From WTGA01 sp965214055 (GTDB lineage Bacteria; Pseudomonadota; Gammaproteobacteria; Arenicellales; Poriferihabitantaceae): DNA of 64,000 nucleotides. The position numbers were made by a program, and so were the translations under genes. How positions within the stretch are numbered: the stretch's first letter is position 1; each line of letters opens with the position of its first letter. A model generated the notes under the pieces. The model was given only the letters and a program-made list of their open reading frames with translations. It searched no databases and was not told the origin of the DNA. Location: NCBI GenBank assembly GCA_965214055.1, contig OZ243931.1:310001-374000 (forward strand). Reading direction: 5' to 3'. Of the stretch, positions 16,384-25,093 are shown in pieces.

Positions 16384-17467
16384 GTGTGGAATCGTAGGAT
16401 TGCCGAACGTGGGAAAATCCACCCTGTTCAATGCCCTCACAAAATCCCGGGCCGCCCAGGCGGACAATTACGCATTTTGTACCATTGACCCCAATGTCGG
16501 CAGGGTGGAAGTCCAGGACCCCCGCCTGGACAAACTGTCGGAACTTGTGCAACCGCAAAAAACCATCCCTGCCACGGTGGAATTCGTGGACATCGCCGGG
16601 CTGGTGGCCGGAGCCTCCAGGGGAGAAGGGCTGGGAAACCGGTTTTTGTCCTATATCCGGGAGGTGGATGCCATTGCGCAGGTGGTCCGGGCATTCGAAG
16701 ATGACAATATCCTGCATGTGTCGGATCGCATCGACCCGGTGTCCGATATGGAAACCATCAATACGGAATTGATGCTGGCAGACATGGAAACCGCGGACAA
16801 GGCCCTGAAGAAATCCGAAAAAAACAGCAAATCCGGAGACAAAAAACAGATTGCCTTCACCCGGTTGCTGTCCAGGGTACAGGCCCACCTGCACCGTGGC
16901 CAACCCCTTGGGTCCATGGATTTCAGCCCTGGAGAGATACAGCAACTCAAGCCGCTGTGCTTCCTGACCCTCAAACCGGTGTTGTACATTGCCAATGTCA
17001 GTGAAGATGGACTGCGAGACAATCCCCACCTGGACCGGGTGATGAATGCTGCGAAACGGGAATCGGCCCCCGTGGTCGCCATCTGCGCGTCCATTGAACA
17101 GGAACTGTCCGAACTCGATCACGAGGATGGCTGGGCATTTCTGGAGGAAATGGGGCTGGAGGAGGCCGGCCTGAATCGCGTCATCCGGGCAGGCTACTCG
17201 TTGCTGGGATTGCAGACATATTTCACCGCAGGCCCCAGGGAAGCCAGGGCCTGGACCATCCCGGCGGGGGCCACGGCCTCCCAGGCGGCGGGGGTCATCC
17301 ATACCGATTTCGAACGGGGCTTCATCTGCGCAGAAACCATCTCCTATGAGGATTATATCCGACACCAGGGGGAACAGGGCTCCAGAGAGGCCGGCCGGTT
17401 GCGCCTTGAAGGCAAGGAATATATCGTGCAGGACGGAGACATCATCCACTTTCGCTTCAACGTGTAA
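16373..17467 (+). CDS. ychF: redox-regulated ATPase YchF (Obg family)
   Basis: An Obg-like P-loop protein that prefers ATP and associates with ribosomes. The G1 motif GLPNVGKST is at residues 8-16; it has the YchF-type insertion with coiled-coil segments around residue 135-160 and the C-terminal TGS-like domain ending in DGDIIHFRFNV. I use the ATG at 16373, inside the end of pth, instead of an upstream start at 16262. The 364-aa length is standard. The pth-ychF pair is conserved across gammaproteobacteria. Confidence 0.96.
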   Translation: MGIKCGIVGLPNVGKSTLFNALTKSRAAQADNYAFCTIDPNVGRVEVQDPRLDKLSELVQPQKTIPATVEFVDIAGLVAGASRGEGLGNRFLSYIREVDAIAQVVRAFEDDNILHVSDRIDPVSDMETINTELMLADMETADKALKKSEKNSKSGDKKQIAFTRLLSRVQAHLHRGQPLGSMDFSPGEIQQLKPLCFLTLKPVLYIANVSEDGLRDNPHLDRVMNAAKRESAPVVAICASIEQELSELDHEDGWAFLEEMGLEEAGLNRVIRAGYSLLGLQTYFTAGPREARAWTIPAGATASQAAGVIHTDFERGFICAETISYEDYIRHQGEQGSREAGRLRLEGKEYIVQDGDIIHFRFNV

Positions 17468-17619
17468 ACGCCATCACTTTCAACTACAAACAACTGGAAT
17501 CCGCCCTGGATGAATACCTGGACCCGGTCCTGTCATCCCGCCGGACATCGGAAGAGCCGGCGAGGGGGCTCACCACCCTGAGCCGGAAACAGCAGGAGTT
17601 TGCGCTTCACTGGACGGAT

Positions 17620-19587
17620 GTGATTCGCAAGTCCAATGCTGAAATGGCGTATCAGTTCGTCAGCCGGGTGCCCCTGGCTCTCAAGTTGATGGGCACCGAC
17701 GGGGCCAGGCAATGGTTGTTGTACGCCATGGATATCTACGACAAGGAAGGCCTTTATCCCGGAAGCGCCGCCCTTGGCAATATCGAACAGTTCGCCACGG
17801 TCTACCGGGTCAGCCACATCGCCGTCTCCCTGGACCAGGTCCGGAATGTTCTCGAAACCATCCTTTGCGGCCTGGCCGGACGCAGTCTCAAACTCGAACC
17901 GGGAAACAGTATCTACACGGATACCGAAACCCTTTATCTCCCCCCGTCCATTCATCGATTTGATGACCGGGAAAAAAACTACCAGCTTTACAAGGTGACC
18001 GCGGTCCATCTTTGGGCCCAGACCTGGTTTGGAACCTTTCGCCGCCCCCACCCCGATTCCCCGCACCTGAGTGAAATCATTGCCGGGTTCCACGACTCCG
18101 GCCGTGCGCTGAAGCTTTTCAACCTGGTGGAAACCATCCGGCTGAACGCCTGTATCCACCGGGAACTGCCCGGACTGGGCCGGGAAATGCTGTCATTGGA
18201 GACCTCCCCGCCCCGGCACGATGCCACCTGGAAGAAAATCATCGAACGCCTGGAACACCCGGGAGCGACGGTTCAGGAATCCCTGGAGGCCACCCGTACG
18301 CTGTACAGCCTGACATTGCCCTGGCCGGACCCCTTTTTGTACCAGGGCGGATTCAATCTTGATGCGGCAGAGTTGACCATTGAACAACGGGGGGAACGGG
18401 AAAAACGGGCATTGCAACGGGGGATCGATGAACTCATGGATGCGATGCTGGGCAGGACGCCCCCGGATCAGCAATCATCCCCGGACCCGGGAAACCTGGA
18501 CCTGTCACAGGATGAAAACGGAAATACACAGTTAACCCTGGATGGCGAAGCCCTGTCCCTGCCCCCTGACCTCGATCAGGTCCTGTCCTCCCTGCATCAG
18601 GACCTGGACCGGATTCCCGAAGACTGGCTGGTTCCGGCCGGAGACGGGGAGTATGCACATTCCAGCCAGAAGGACAACATGGCAGAGAATGTATGGAAAG
18701 GTACCTACCATGAAAAAGGAGCCTGTCTCTACGATGAATGGGATTTCAGGCGACAGACGTATCGAAAAAACTGGTGCGTTCTCCGGGAACTTCCTGCCCA
18801 TCCGTCCTACGATGACTTTGCCGAAAAGACACTGGAACGCTACCACCACCTGGTGGGGGAAATTCGAAAACATTTCGAGGCACTTCGCGGTGAAGACAAA
18901 ACCCTGAAAGCTCAACCGGGGGGCGAAGACATTGATCTGGATGCCCTGGTGACCGCGTACGCGGATGCCCAAACCGGGGTGGAAATGACGGACCGCCTGT
19001 ACTCCAGGAAACACAAGCAGGAACGCGACCTCGCCGTGGTCTTTATGGTGGATGTCAGCGGTTCCACCAAGGGATGGATCAACGATGCGGAAAGGGAAAG
19101 TCTCGTTCTTCTTTGCCAGGCTCTGGAAATCCTGGGGGACCAGTACGCGATTTACGGTTTTTCGGGAATGACAAGAAACCGCTGTGAAGTCTATCGAATC
19201 AAGACTTTTCAGGAAAACTACGACCGCGAGATACAGGCCAGGATCAGCGGCCTGCGCCCCCAGGATTATACCCGCATGGGGGTGGTGATCCGGCATCTCA
19301 CCCACATTCTCAACCAGGTGGAAGCCCGTACCCGGATCCTGATCACGCTGTCAGACGGCAAGCCGGACGACTATGATGGCTATCGCGGGGACTATGGCAT
19401 CGAAGACACCCGACAGGCTCTGCTGGAAGCCCGGTACACGGGCATTCATCCCTTCTGTATCACCATCGATACCGAAGCCAGCGATTATTTGCCCCATATG
19501 TACGGGTACGCCAGTTTTGTGGTGGTGGACAATGTCGACAAGCTGCCCCTCAAGGTGGCCGATATCTACCGTCGGCTAACGACCTGA
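17620..19587 (+). CDS. NorD/CbbO-like von Willebrand A domain protein
   Basis: A large soluble VWA protein of the group that includes NorD (nitric oxide reductase activation) and CbbO (Rubisco activation). These work with a MoxR-class AAA+ ATPase to remodel or metallate a target enzyme. The VWA domain occupies the C-terminus, with MIDAS residues in MVDVSGSTKGW (Asp478), YTRMG and TLSDGKPDDYDGYRG, and ends ADIYRRL. No norB/norC or Rubisco genes are visible. The frame stays open upstream to the ychF stop at 17467 with protein-like sequence (LDPVLSSRRTSEEPARGL), which I recall as part of this family, yet no ATG, GTG or TTG suitable as a start occurs there except an internal GTG at 17611. The true N-terminus may therefore lie near 17473. 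It converges on cobT with a 12-bp overlap. Confidence 0.85.
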   Translation: MIRKSNAEMAYQFVSRVPLALKLMGTDGARQWLLYAMDIYDKEGLYPGSAALGNIEQFATVYRVSHIAVSLDQVRNVLETILCGLAGRSLKLEPGNSIYTDTETLYLPPSIHRFDDREKNYQLYKVTAVHLWAQTWFGTFRRPHPDSPHLSEIIAGFHDSGRALKLFNLVETIRLNACIHRELPGLGREMLSLETSPPRHDATWKKIIERLEHPGATVQESLEATRTLYSLTLPWPDPFLYQGGFNLDAAELTIEQRGEREKRALQRGIDELMDAMLGRTPPDQQSSPDPGNLDLSQDENGNTQLTLDGEALSLPPDLDQVLSSLHQDLDRIPEDWLVPAGDGEYAHSSQKDNMAENVWKGTYHEKGACLYDEWDFRRQTYRKNWCVLRELPAHPSYDDFAEKTLERYHHLVGEIRKHFEALRGEDKTLKAQPGGEDIDLDALVTAYADAQTGVEMTDRLYSRKHKQERDLAVVFMVDVSGSTKGWINDAERESLVLLCQALEILGDQYAIYGFSGMTRNRCEVYRIKTFQENYDREIQARISGLRPQDYTRMGVVIRHLTHILNQVEARTRILITLSDGKPDDYDGYRGDYGIEDTRQALLEARYTGIHPFCITIDTEASDYLPHMYGYASFVVVDNVDKLPLKVADIYRRLTT

Positions 19588-21318
19588 ACCCGCCGGCAGC
19601 GATGGCACCCTTCCCCGAACATATTGCCGGGGAAAAAACAACGTTTCAAGGGAGGAAAACACCTGGTTCCCCAGTGTGCCCGTCAAATCAAGGTTGATGG
19701 ACTCCCTGAAAAACTCTCCCATATCCAGGGCAATGCCAATGGCCCTGAGTTCCAGTTGTGCCGATTCTTCCAAGCCGGCGACAACGGTTTTCAAATGTCT
19801 TTCGAGAAAAAGGGGTTCGTTGTAGTGACTGGTGGCACTGTCCATGGGTGCGCCGTCCGAGATCATGACCAGGCATTTTCTCGGTTCTGCCCGGTCCAGC
19901 AATCGCCTGGCCGCCCATTGCAGGGCCTCGCCATCCAGCCCTTCCTTGAAATGCGTGGGGTTCATCATCGAACACAGCGAGTATCGGGACCGGCGCCAGC
20001 TGGTTTCGGCGTCCTTGTAGACGATATGCAAACGGTCATTCAACCGCCCGGGATTTTCCGGTGAACCCGCACGACGCCAGGACTGGATGGATTCGCCGCC
20101 GGCCCAACCCCGGGTTGTAAAACCGAGGACCTCAGTGCTGACTCCTGCCAATTCCAGCGCCCGGCAATAGACGTCAACCAGAATGGCCACCGCCTCATAC
20201 CTCTGCCGCTTCATTGAACCGGAGTTATCCATGAGAAACGTGACGACCGTTTCGCAATGAGGCGCCAGTCTTTCCTGCTTGAATATCCGGTGATATCCGG
20301 GGCGGGAGACCATCTGGCTGAGCCGTCGGCCATCGAGATAGCCGTCCTCTTCACCATCGTGCCACCCTGATTTTTGCGGGGTCGCGAAAAGCAACTGCAG
20401 CTTTTGCGCCAGCCGGGAAATGCTGATGGCCTGTGCCGCAATCATCCGGTCCAGCTTGTTCCGCAATTCGATACGCTGTTCTTTTCGGTAAAGTTCGCCG
20501 GCAAAGACCTGTTCATCAAAATCCCGGCAAAAAACCGGGTAGCGGGTTGCTCTGCCGGCATGCAGATCGTCCCACCCTGGACCCGCCTGGTGGGAGTCAT
20601 CCTGTTGACCCTCCTGTTCAGCAATGGGAGGAAGCAGATTCCGGTTGCGAAGGGAAGCGAAATGCTGTGCCAGCATTTCCATCCCGGATGAGCGTGCGAT
20701 TTCGTTGAGAATCCCGGCGATATTCAATGCCCTGGCTGAAAATGCGGGCTGGTCATCCCGCAGTTTTTTCAACTCGGCCAGGTCGGTCCCGATCCGGGGA
20801 GCCAGCCGAAATCGCACGGACTCGATGATGCCTTCCACTTCTTCGTCATGGATGGGTTGAATCAATCGGTTCCTGGCGATCTGGACAAAGCTGTAAATGA
20901 GCAGTCCCAGCTCATTCTCCACCATCCCCTGCCCCCGACTGTGCGCACACCACTGCTTGAATGAACGCTGGAGATTGCTGACCATCCCCGGCAGGGTATC
21001 CGCTGCCAGGGATTCCGTCCTCAGTTGCTCCAGAACATCAAACACCACTCTTGCCACCGGCTCGTCCGGCATCCGTCGCTGGTGCAATGCGGGATCGCTG
21101 TACAGCAGGCGCAGGGCAATGGCATCCGCCACACCCCGGCACCGATGAACCGAATCCAGGCCAGTGTCGACTGCCAGGTGCGGAACATAAAATCGTGCAA
21201 TGCGGCCGTTGATGTACAGTACCTGGTTCCGGTATTCAACCCGAAGATCGGAAGAAATTGCACGAATGGTCGCGGAACAATGCCTTTCCACGCGACGCCG
21301 CCGGGCGATCTGGGTCAT
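19576..21318 (-). CDS. cobT: CobT-like cobaltochelatase subunit (VWA domain)
   Basis: Resembles CobT, the VWA subunit of aerobic cobaltochelatase CobNST. An N-terminal CobT domain is followed by a linker and a C-terminal VWA domain with MIDAS motif FLMDNSGSMK (Asp364) and a MISDGAPMDSATSHYN segment. With CobS it forms an AAA+/VWA chaperone pair. The large CobN subunit is absent from the window, so cobalt insertion into hydrogenobyrinate cannot be assumed. The start is 33 bp downstream of cobS, so the two are an operon. The symbol denotes family, not proven function. Confidence 0.85.
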   Translation of the reverse strand: MTQIARRRRVERHCSATIRAISSDLRVEYRNQVLYINGRIARFYVPHLAVDTGLDSVHRCRGVADAIALRLLYSDPALHQRRMPDEPVARVVFDVLEQLRTESLAADTLPGMVSNLQRSFKQWCAHSRGQGMVENELGLLIYSFVQIARNRLIQPIHDEEVEGIIESVRFRLAPRIGTDLAELKKLRDDQPAFSARALNIAGILNEIARSSGMEMLAQHFASLRNRNLLPPIAEQEGQQDDSHQAGPGWDDLHAGRATRYPVFCRDFDEQVFAGELYRKEQRIELRNKLDRMIAAQAISISRLAQKLQLLFATPQKSGWHDGEEDGYLDGRRLSQMVSRPGYHRIFKQERLAPHCETVVTFLMDNSGSMKRQRYEAVAILVDVYCRALELAGVSTEVLGFTTRGWAGGESIQSWRRAGSPENPGRLNDRLHIVYKDAETSWRRSRYSLCSMMNPTHFKEGLDGEALQWAARRLLDRAEPRKCLVMISDGAPMDSATSHYNEPLFLERHLKTVVAGLEESAQLELRAIGIALDMGEFFRESINLDLTGTLGNQVFSSLETLFFPRQYVRGRVPSLPAGSGR

Positions 21319-21351
21319 TTTGAGCAGTTTCCCGTGCAGGACGGCATGCGG

Positions 21352-22338
21352 CTATTGGATCGTCATTGCGATGGAGTATTCCAGTTCTTCGCCAAAAGCC
21401 CGTTGATAGAACTCCGCAATGATGGACTTTTCCGCATCGTCGCATTTATTCAGGAAAGAGAGCCGGAATGCCAGGGCAATATCATTGAAAATCTCTGTAT
21501 TTTCTGCCCAGGTAATCACGGTCCGGGGGGACATGACGGTGGAAATATCTCCCGCAGCGAACCCGTTCCGGGTCATGTCCGCGGTGGCAACCATGGATTT
21601 GATGGTTGCCAGCTTATTCCTGAAACCCGGAACCTGGGCAAGCACAATAGCGGTTTCATCCTCCTCGGACAGGTAGTTTAGAGTGGTGACAATATTCCAT
21701 CGGTCAATCTGCGCCTGGTTGAGTACCTGAGTCCCGGGGTAAAGACCATTCAGGTTTCCCAGGCCCACGGTATTGGCCGTTGCAAACAGACGAAATGCCG
21801 GGTGCGGATGAATGACCCGGTTCTGGTCCAGCAGGGTAAATTTCCCATCCCGTTCCAGGATTCGATGGATGACAAACATCACATCCGGACGACCGGCATC
21901 AAACTCATCGAATATCAATGCCACGGGGCGCAGAAGAGACCACGGAACAATCCCTTCCTGGAATTCTGTGACCTGCCTGCCCTCGCGAATCACGATGGTG
22001 TCCCGGCCAATCAGGTCCAGCCGGCTGATATGCCCATCCAGATTCACGCGGATGCAGGGCCAATTCAATCTCGCCGCAATCTGTTCAATATGAGTGGATT
22101 TCCCGGTTCCGTGAAATCCCTGCACCATCACCCGCCGGTTGTTTGCAAATCCTGCCAGCAGTGCCAGGGTCACATCGTGATTAAAGCAATAGGCCGGATC
22201 GATTTCCGGCACATGATCCTTCCTGGTGCTGAAGGCAGGGACTTCCAGCTTGCTGTCGATTCCAAAGGTCTTTTGGACGGAGACCCGGGAATCCGGAACC
22301 TGGTTTAACTGATTGGCTTCCAGCGTGTGAACAGACAT
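21352..22338 (-). CDS. cobS: CobS-like AAA+ ATPase
   Basis: A MoxR-class AAA+ ATPase strongly like CobS of aerobic cobaltochelatase along its whole length (328 aa). The N-terminal FGIDSKLEVPAFSTRKDHVP is a CobS hallmark. Walker A is GFHGTGKST (74-82), Walker B ALIFDEFDAGRPD, and sensor ATANTVGLG. It should form a ring that docks CobT through its VWA domain. Without CobN nearby its client is unknown; the NorD-like VWA protein encoded convergently could be a further partner, which is inference. Confidence 0.88.
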   Translation of the reverse strand: MSVHTLEANQLNQVPDSRVSVQKTFGIDSKLEVPAFSTRKDHVPEIDPAYCFNHDVTLALLAGFANNRRVMVQGFHGTGKSTHIEQIAARLNWPCIRVNLDGHISRLDLIGRDTIVIREGRQVTEFQEGIVPWSLLRPVALIFDEFDAGRPDVMFVIHRILERDGKFTLLDQNRVIHPHPAFRLFATANTVGLGNLNGLYPGTQVLNQAQIDRWNIVTTLNYLSEEDETAIVLAQVPGFRNKLATIKSMVATADMTRNGFAAGDISTVMSPRTVITWAENTEIFNDIALAFRLSFLNKCDDAEKSIIAEFYQRAFGEELEYSIAMTIQ

Positions 22339-22502
22339 GGTGGTTCAACCCACAGTAAATGACGAATAGGTCAGATTGTAGCCACTTTTTGGGTGGATGA
22401 GCAGCAAACCACCCCCAAACCCCCATAATTTTTTCCTTTGGCCTGGATCAGGGTGTAAAATTTATTCCACCCAACTCAACCCTTTCTGTAAACCGCCCGT
22501 CC

Positions 22503-22940
22503 ATGAAAGTCTTTCTGTTCGCCTTGCTGGCAGCCGTCGGCAATGCCCTGTTTGTATATGGACAAAGAGGGTCCCAAACCGCTGAAAATCCCTTTGTATT
22601 CCTGCTTGCCACCCTGGTTCTGTGCACGTCTTTTTTCGGCTTGAGCGCACTGCTGAATAAAGCGCCCATGGACACCGAGTACCTTTCCGTCAACCTGAAA
22701 TTCATCGTATTCAGCGCCATCGGTTTTTATTTCACATTTATCGGTTTCTACTGGCTGTACACCCAGCAGGGGGCCACCAACTACATGGTGTACGCACTGC
22801 TTTCCATTCTCACCACCTCCATTGGCGTTGGCCTGATCCTGTTCCGGGAGCCCTTTAACCGGTACCACGTGATTTCCGGATTGCTCGCGGTGGCTGCCAT
22901 CGTGATCTATGGCCTGGGTCAGCACAAACTCGACAGTTAG
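22503..22940 (+). CDS. small EamA/DMT-like membrane protein
   Basis: A 145-aa protein with about four predicted transmembrane helices (approximately residues 3-20, 33-51, 68-86 and 96-139 as one or two helices), resembling half of an EamA-type transporter or a small multidrug resistance-like protein of the drug/metabolite transporter superfamily. The last helix contains the EamA-like pattern GLLAVAAIVIYGLGQ. Half-size members usually work as dimers. Substrate unknown. It is on the same strand as and 46 bp upstream of ferrochelatase; the two may be cotranscribed. Confidence 0.7.
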   Translation: MKVFLFALLAAVGNALFVYGQRGSQTAENPFVFLLATLVLCTSFFGLSALLNKAPMDTEYLSVNLKFIVFSAIGFYFTFIGFYWLYTQQGATNYMVYALLSILTTSIGVGLILFREPFNRYHVISGLLAVAAIVIYGLGQHKLDS

Positions 22941-22986
22941 GGAATTCCGCCAAACCCATTGCCATGAGATGAATGCCCCAGGGAAC

Positions 22987-23976
22987 ATGAACCGGATTTA
23001 CGGCGATCCAGCCAGGACACCCGGAATGGGCGTATTGATCTCCAATCTTGGGACACCGGATTCCTGTGAAACCTCCGATGTCCGGAAGTTTCTCAGGGAA
23101 TTTCTCTGGGACCCCAGGGTGGTCAATGCCCCCAGGATTACCTGGTGGTTCGTTCTCAACCTGGTCATTCTCACCACCCGGCCCCAAAAAACCGCTGCGG
23201 CATACCGGAAGATCTGGGGGAAAGGCGGTTCTCCCCTGTTGTCCATCTCCCTGCGCCAGACCGACCGGATCAGAAAGGTCCTGAATGAAGGTGACCACCA
23301 CTTTCCGGTGGAACTGGGCATGCGTTATGGCAATCCGTCCATGAAAGAAGCCATTGGCAGGCTGAAGGCATGCGGCGCCAGCCGGATTGTCATCATGCCC
23401 CTGTATCCACAATACTCCTTCACCACCACGGCATCGGTCCGGGATGAAGCCCTGAGGATACTGAACAAGGATGAATTTGTGATCGTCGATGACTATCATG
23501 CGGACCCCGACTATATCGACGCCCTGGCCAATTCGGTCCGGAAACACTGGGAGCGCTCGGGAAAGGCAGACCGGCTGCTGGTTTCGTTTCACGGTATCCC
23601 CCAGGCCTATTCGGATGCCGGAGACCCGTACCGCCAGCAGTGTGAGACCACTGCGAATTTACTGGCATCGGCACTGAACCTGCAGCCCGGACAGTGGGCA
23701 ATGAGTTTCCAGTCCCGGTTCGGACCCAGGAAATGGCTGTCGCCCTATACCGATGCGACCCTGAAAGGGTATGGTGAACAGGGCATTCGGTCCGTGGACG
23801 TAATCTGCCCCGGCTTCAGCGTGGACTGCCTCGAAACGCTGGAGGAAATTTCCATCGAAAACAAGCGGGTATTTCTTGAATCCGGGGGCAAAAAATATCA
23901 CTATATCCCATGCCTGAATGACTCCGAGGAACATATCGATATGATTGCACATTGCATACGCAGGAAAATACCGTGA
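22987..23976 (+). CDS. hemH: ferrochelatase
   Basis: Inserts Fe2+ into protoporphyrin IX in the last step of haem synthesis. It has GVLISNLGTPDS at the N-terminus, the YPQYSFTTTASV metal-site segment and the catalytic histidine in LLVSFHGIPQAY; the C-terminal conserved Glu/Gly region reads CPGFSVDCLETLEEI. I see no C-terminal cysteine cluster for a 2Fe-2S centre. ATG codons at 22969 and 22987 are both possible; 22987 has AGGGA just before it. Its stop codon overlaps the start of the CbiX-like gene in a GTGA. Confidence 0.95.
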   Translation: MNRIYGDPARTPGMGVLISNLGTPDSCETSDVRKFLREFLWDPRVVNAPRITWWFVLNLVILTTRPQKTAAAYRKIWGKGGSPLLSISLRQTDRIRKVLNEGDHHFPVELGMRYGNPSMKEAIGRLKACGASRIVIMPLYPQYSFTTTASVRDEALRILNKDEFVIVDDYHADPDYIDALANSVRKHWERSGKADRLLVSFHGIPQAYSDAGDPYRQQCETTANLLASALNLQPGQWAMSFQSRFGPRKWLSPYTDATLKGYGEQGIRSVDVICPGFSVDCLETLEEISIENKRVFLESGGKKYHYIPCLNDSEEHIDMIAHCIRRKIP

Positions 23977-24338
23977 CCGGATTGCTGATCATTGCCCACG
24001 GCAGCAGAAACCTGGCATCGGTGAAGGAGATTCACCGGCTGGTGGATTCCATCCGTACCCGGAACCTCGAATTTGAGGCCATCGAATGCGCCTTTTTGGA
24101 AATGGCGGATCCCGACATTTATACCGGGGTCACCGGTCTGGTAAGGCGTGGGGTCACCGACATCAAAATCCTCCCCTACTTTCTGGCCCGGGGCAATCAT
24201 GTTGCCCGGGATATTCCGGGCATTGTCGAACCCCTGTTGGCCGAGTTCCCGGCATTGAGGATTGAAATCCTGCCCCACATCGGCTTTTCAGGCCATATGG
24301 CCCAGCTTGTTATGGATCATGTCCGGGACAACTCCTGA
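23973..24338 (+). CDS. CbiX/SirB-like small chelatase
   Basis: A 121-aa protein of the short CbiX type, a family of homodimeric chelatases that insert Co2+ or Fe2+ into sirohydrochlorin. Active-site histidines are seen in IIAHGSRN and in the YFLARGNHVARDIPG block. The GTG start at 23973 overlaps the hemH stop codon (GTGA), and an alternative TTG lies at 23952. The adjacency to ferrochelatase, and CobST about 2 kb away, make a tetrapyrrole role likely, but metal and substrate cannot be read from the sequence. Its 3' end overlaps the convergent HAD gene by 22 bp. Confidence 0.82.
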   Translation: MTGLLIIAHGSRNLASVKEIHRLVDSIRTRNLEFEAIECAFLEMADPDIYTGVTGLVRRGVTDIKILPYFLARGNHVARDIPGIVEPLLAEFPALRIEILPHIGFSGHMAQLVMDHVRDNS

Positions 24339-25093
24339 ACGGCACGTGCCATTTCCCCCATGGAGTGAAACAGAAAATCAAAGCCAGGGAGGTCATCCAC
24401 CACGGCGGTTGCCCCCCAGTTGCCACGGTCGTTGAGATGCTGCCGATCAATCCAGCAATTGCTCAGACCGAATTTCCGGGCCTGAACATGATCGTGAAAC
24501 AGGCTTTGGGCGGTATGCAGTATACTCTGTGCCCCAATTCCCAGGTCACGGTCCAGGCGGTCCAGCATGAATGCAAAGTTCTGCTCTGACGGTTTATACG
24601 AACCAATCATCTCTGCCGTATAAATGGCATCAAACTCAACGCCGAGTTTCTGGTTGGACGCGGCAAATCCGGCGGTATGGACATTGGAAAGAATCACCAG
24701 GTGGAAATGCTGTTTCAGTATCCTCAATGCGTCCGCAGTGTCCGGGAATGCAGGCCAGGCCGGTACCGATTGCCCAAAACGGGAATCCAGTGAATCCGTG
24801 GTGCCCAGGTCGAAGTGTGTCGCGATTTCCCGGTGCACAGATTCCAGCAGGTCGGGATAGAGCATTGTGGGATGTTCTCTTTCCAGTCTGTGCTCCGCCT
24901 TTGCAAAAGCGGCAAGACCCCGTTCACGGGTAATTTCCGTGGCATCGTTCTTCATCAGCAGGGGCTGCAGTGCATCCCAGATTCCCGATTCCCAGTCAAT
25001 TAGGGTGCCGTAGCAATCGAAAGTCAAGGTCGAAAATTCTGTCAGGGTTTTATTCATTTGGAGTGTTTTTTCCTCATTGGTTTCAATGCTCAC
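24317..25093 (-). CDS. HAD-family hydrolase (haloacid dehalogenase type II-like)
   Basis: A HAD hydrolase with motif I LTFDCYGTLIDWESG, motif II VILSNVH and motif III lysine in IGSYKPSEQ. The DCYGTL form of motif I and the SNVH pattern point to the type II haloacid dehalogenase subgroup, though many such proteins are general phosphatases. The GTG start at 25093 overlaps the selO stop as GTGA; an ATG at 25057 is an alternative. Motif IV is less clean than usual (HTAQSLFHDHVQARKFG). Substrate unknown. Confidence 0.82.
   Translation of the reverse strand: MSIETNEEKTLQMNKTLTEFSTLTFDCYGTLIDWESGIWDALQPLLMKNDATEITRERGLAAFAKAEHRLEREHPTMLYPDLLESVHREIATHFDLGTTDSLDSRFGQSVPAWPAFPDTADALRILKQHFHLVILSNVHTAGFAASNQKLGVEFDAIYTAEMIGSYKPSEQNFAFMLDRLDRDLGIGAQSILHTAQSLFHDHVQARKFGLSNCWIDRQHLNDRGNWGATAVVDDLPGFDFLFHSMGEMARAVQELSRT

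Noticed and set aside
16304..17449. Long minus-strand open frame (381 codons) opposite ychF
   Set aside because: It is the antisense shadow of a clear YchF gene in GC-rich DNA and has no family resemblance; the same applies to the long frame at 33-1055 opposite asd.
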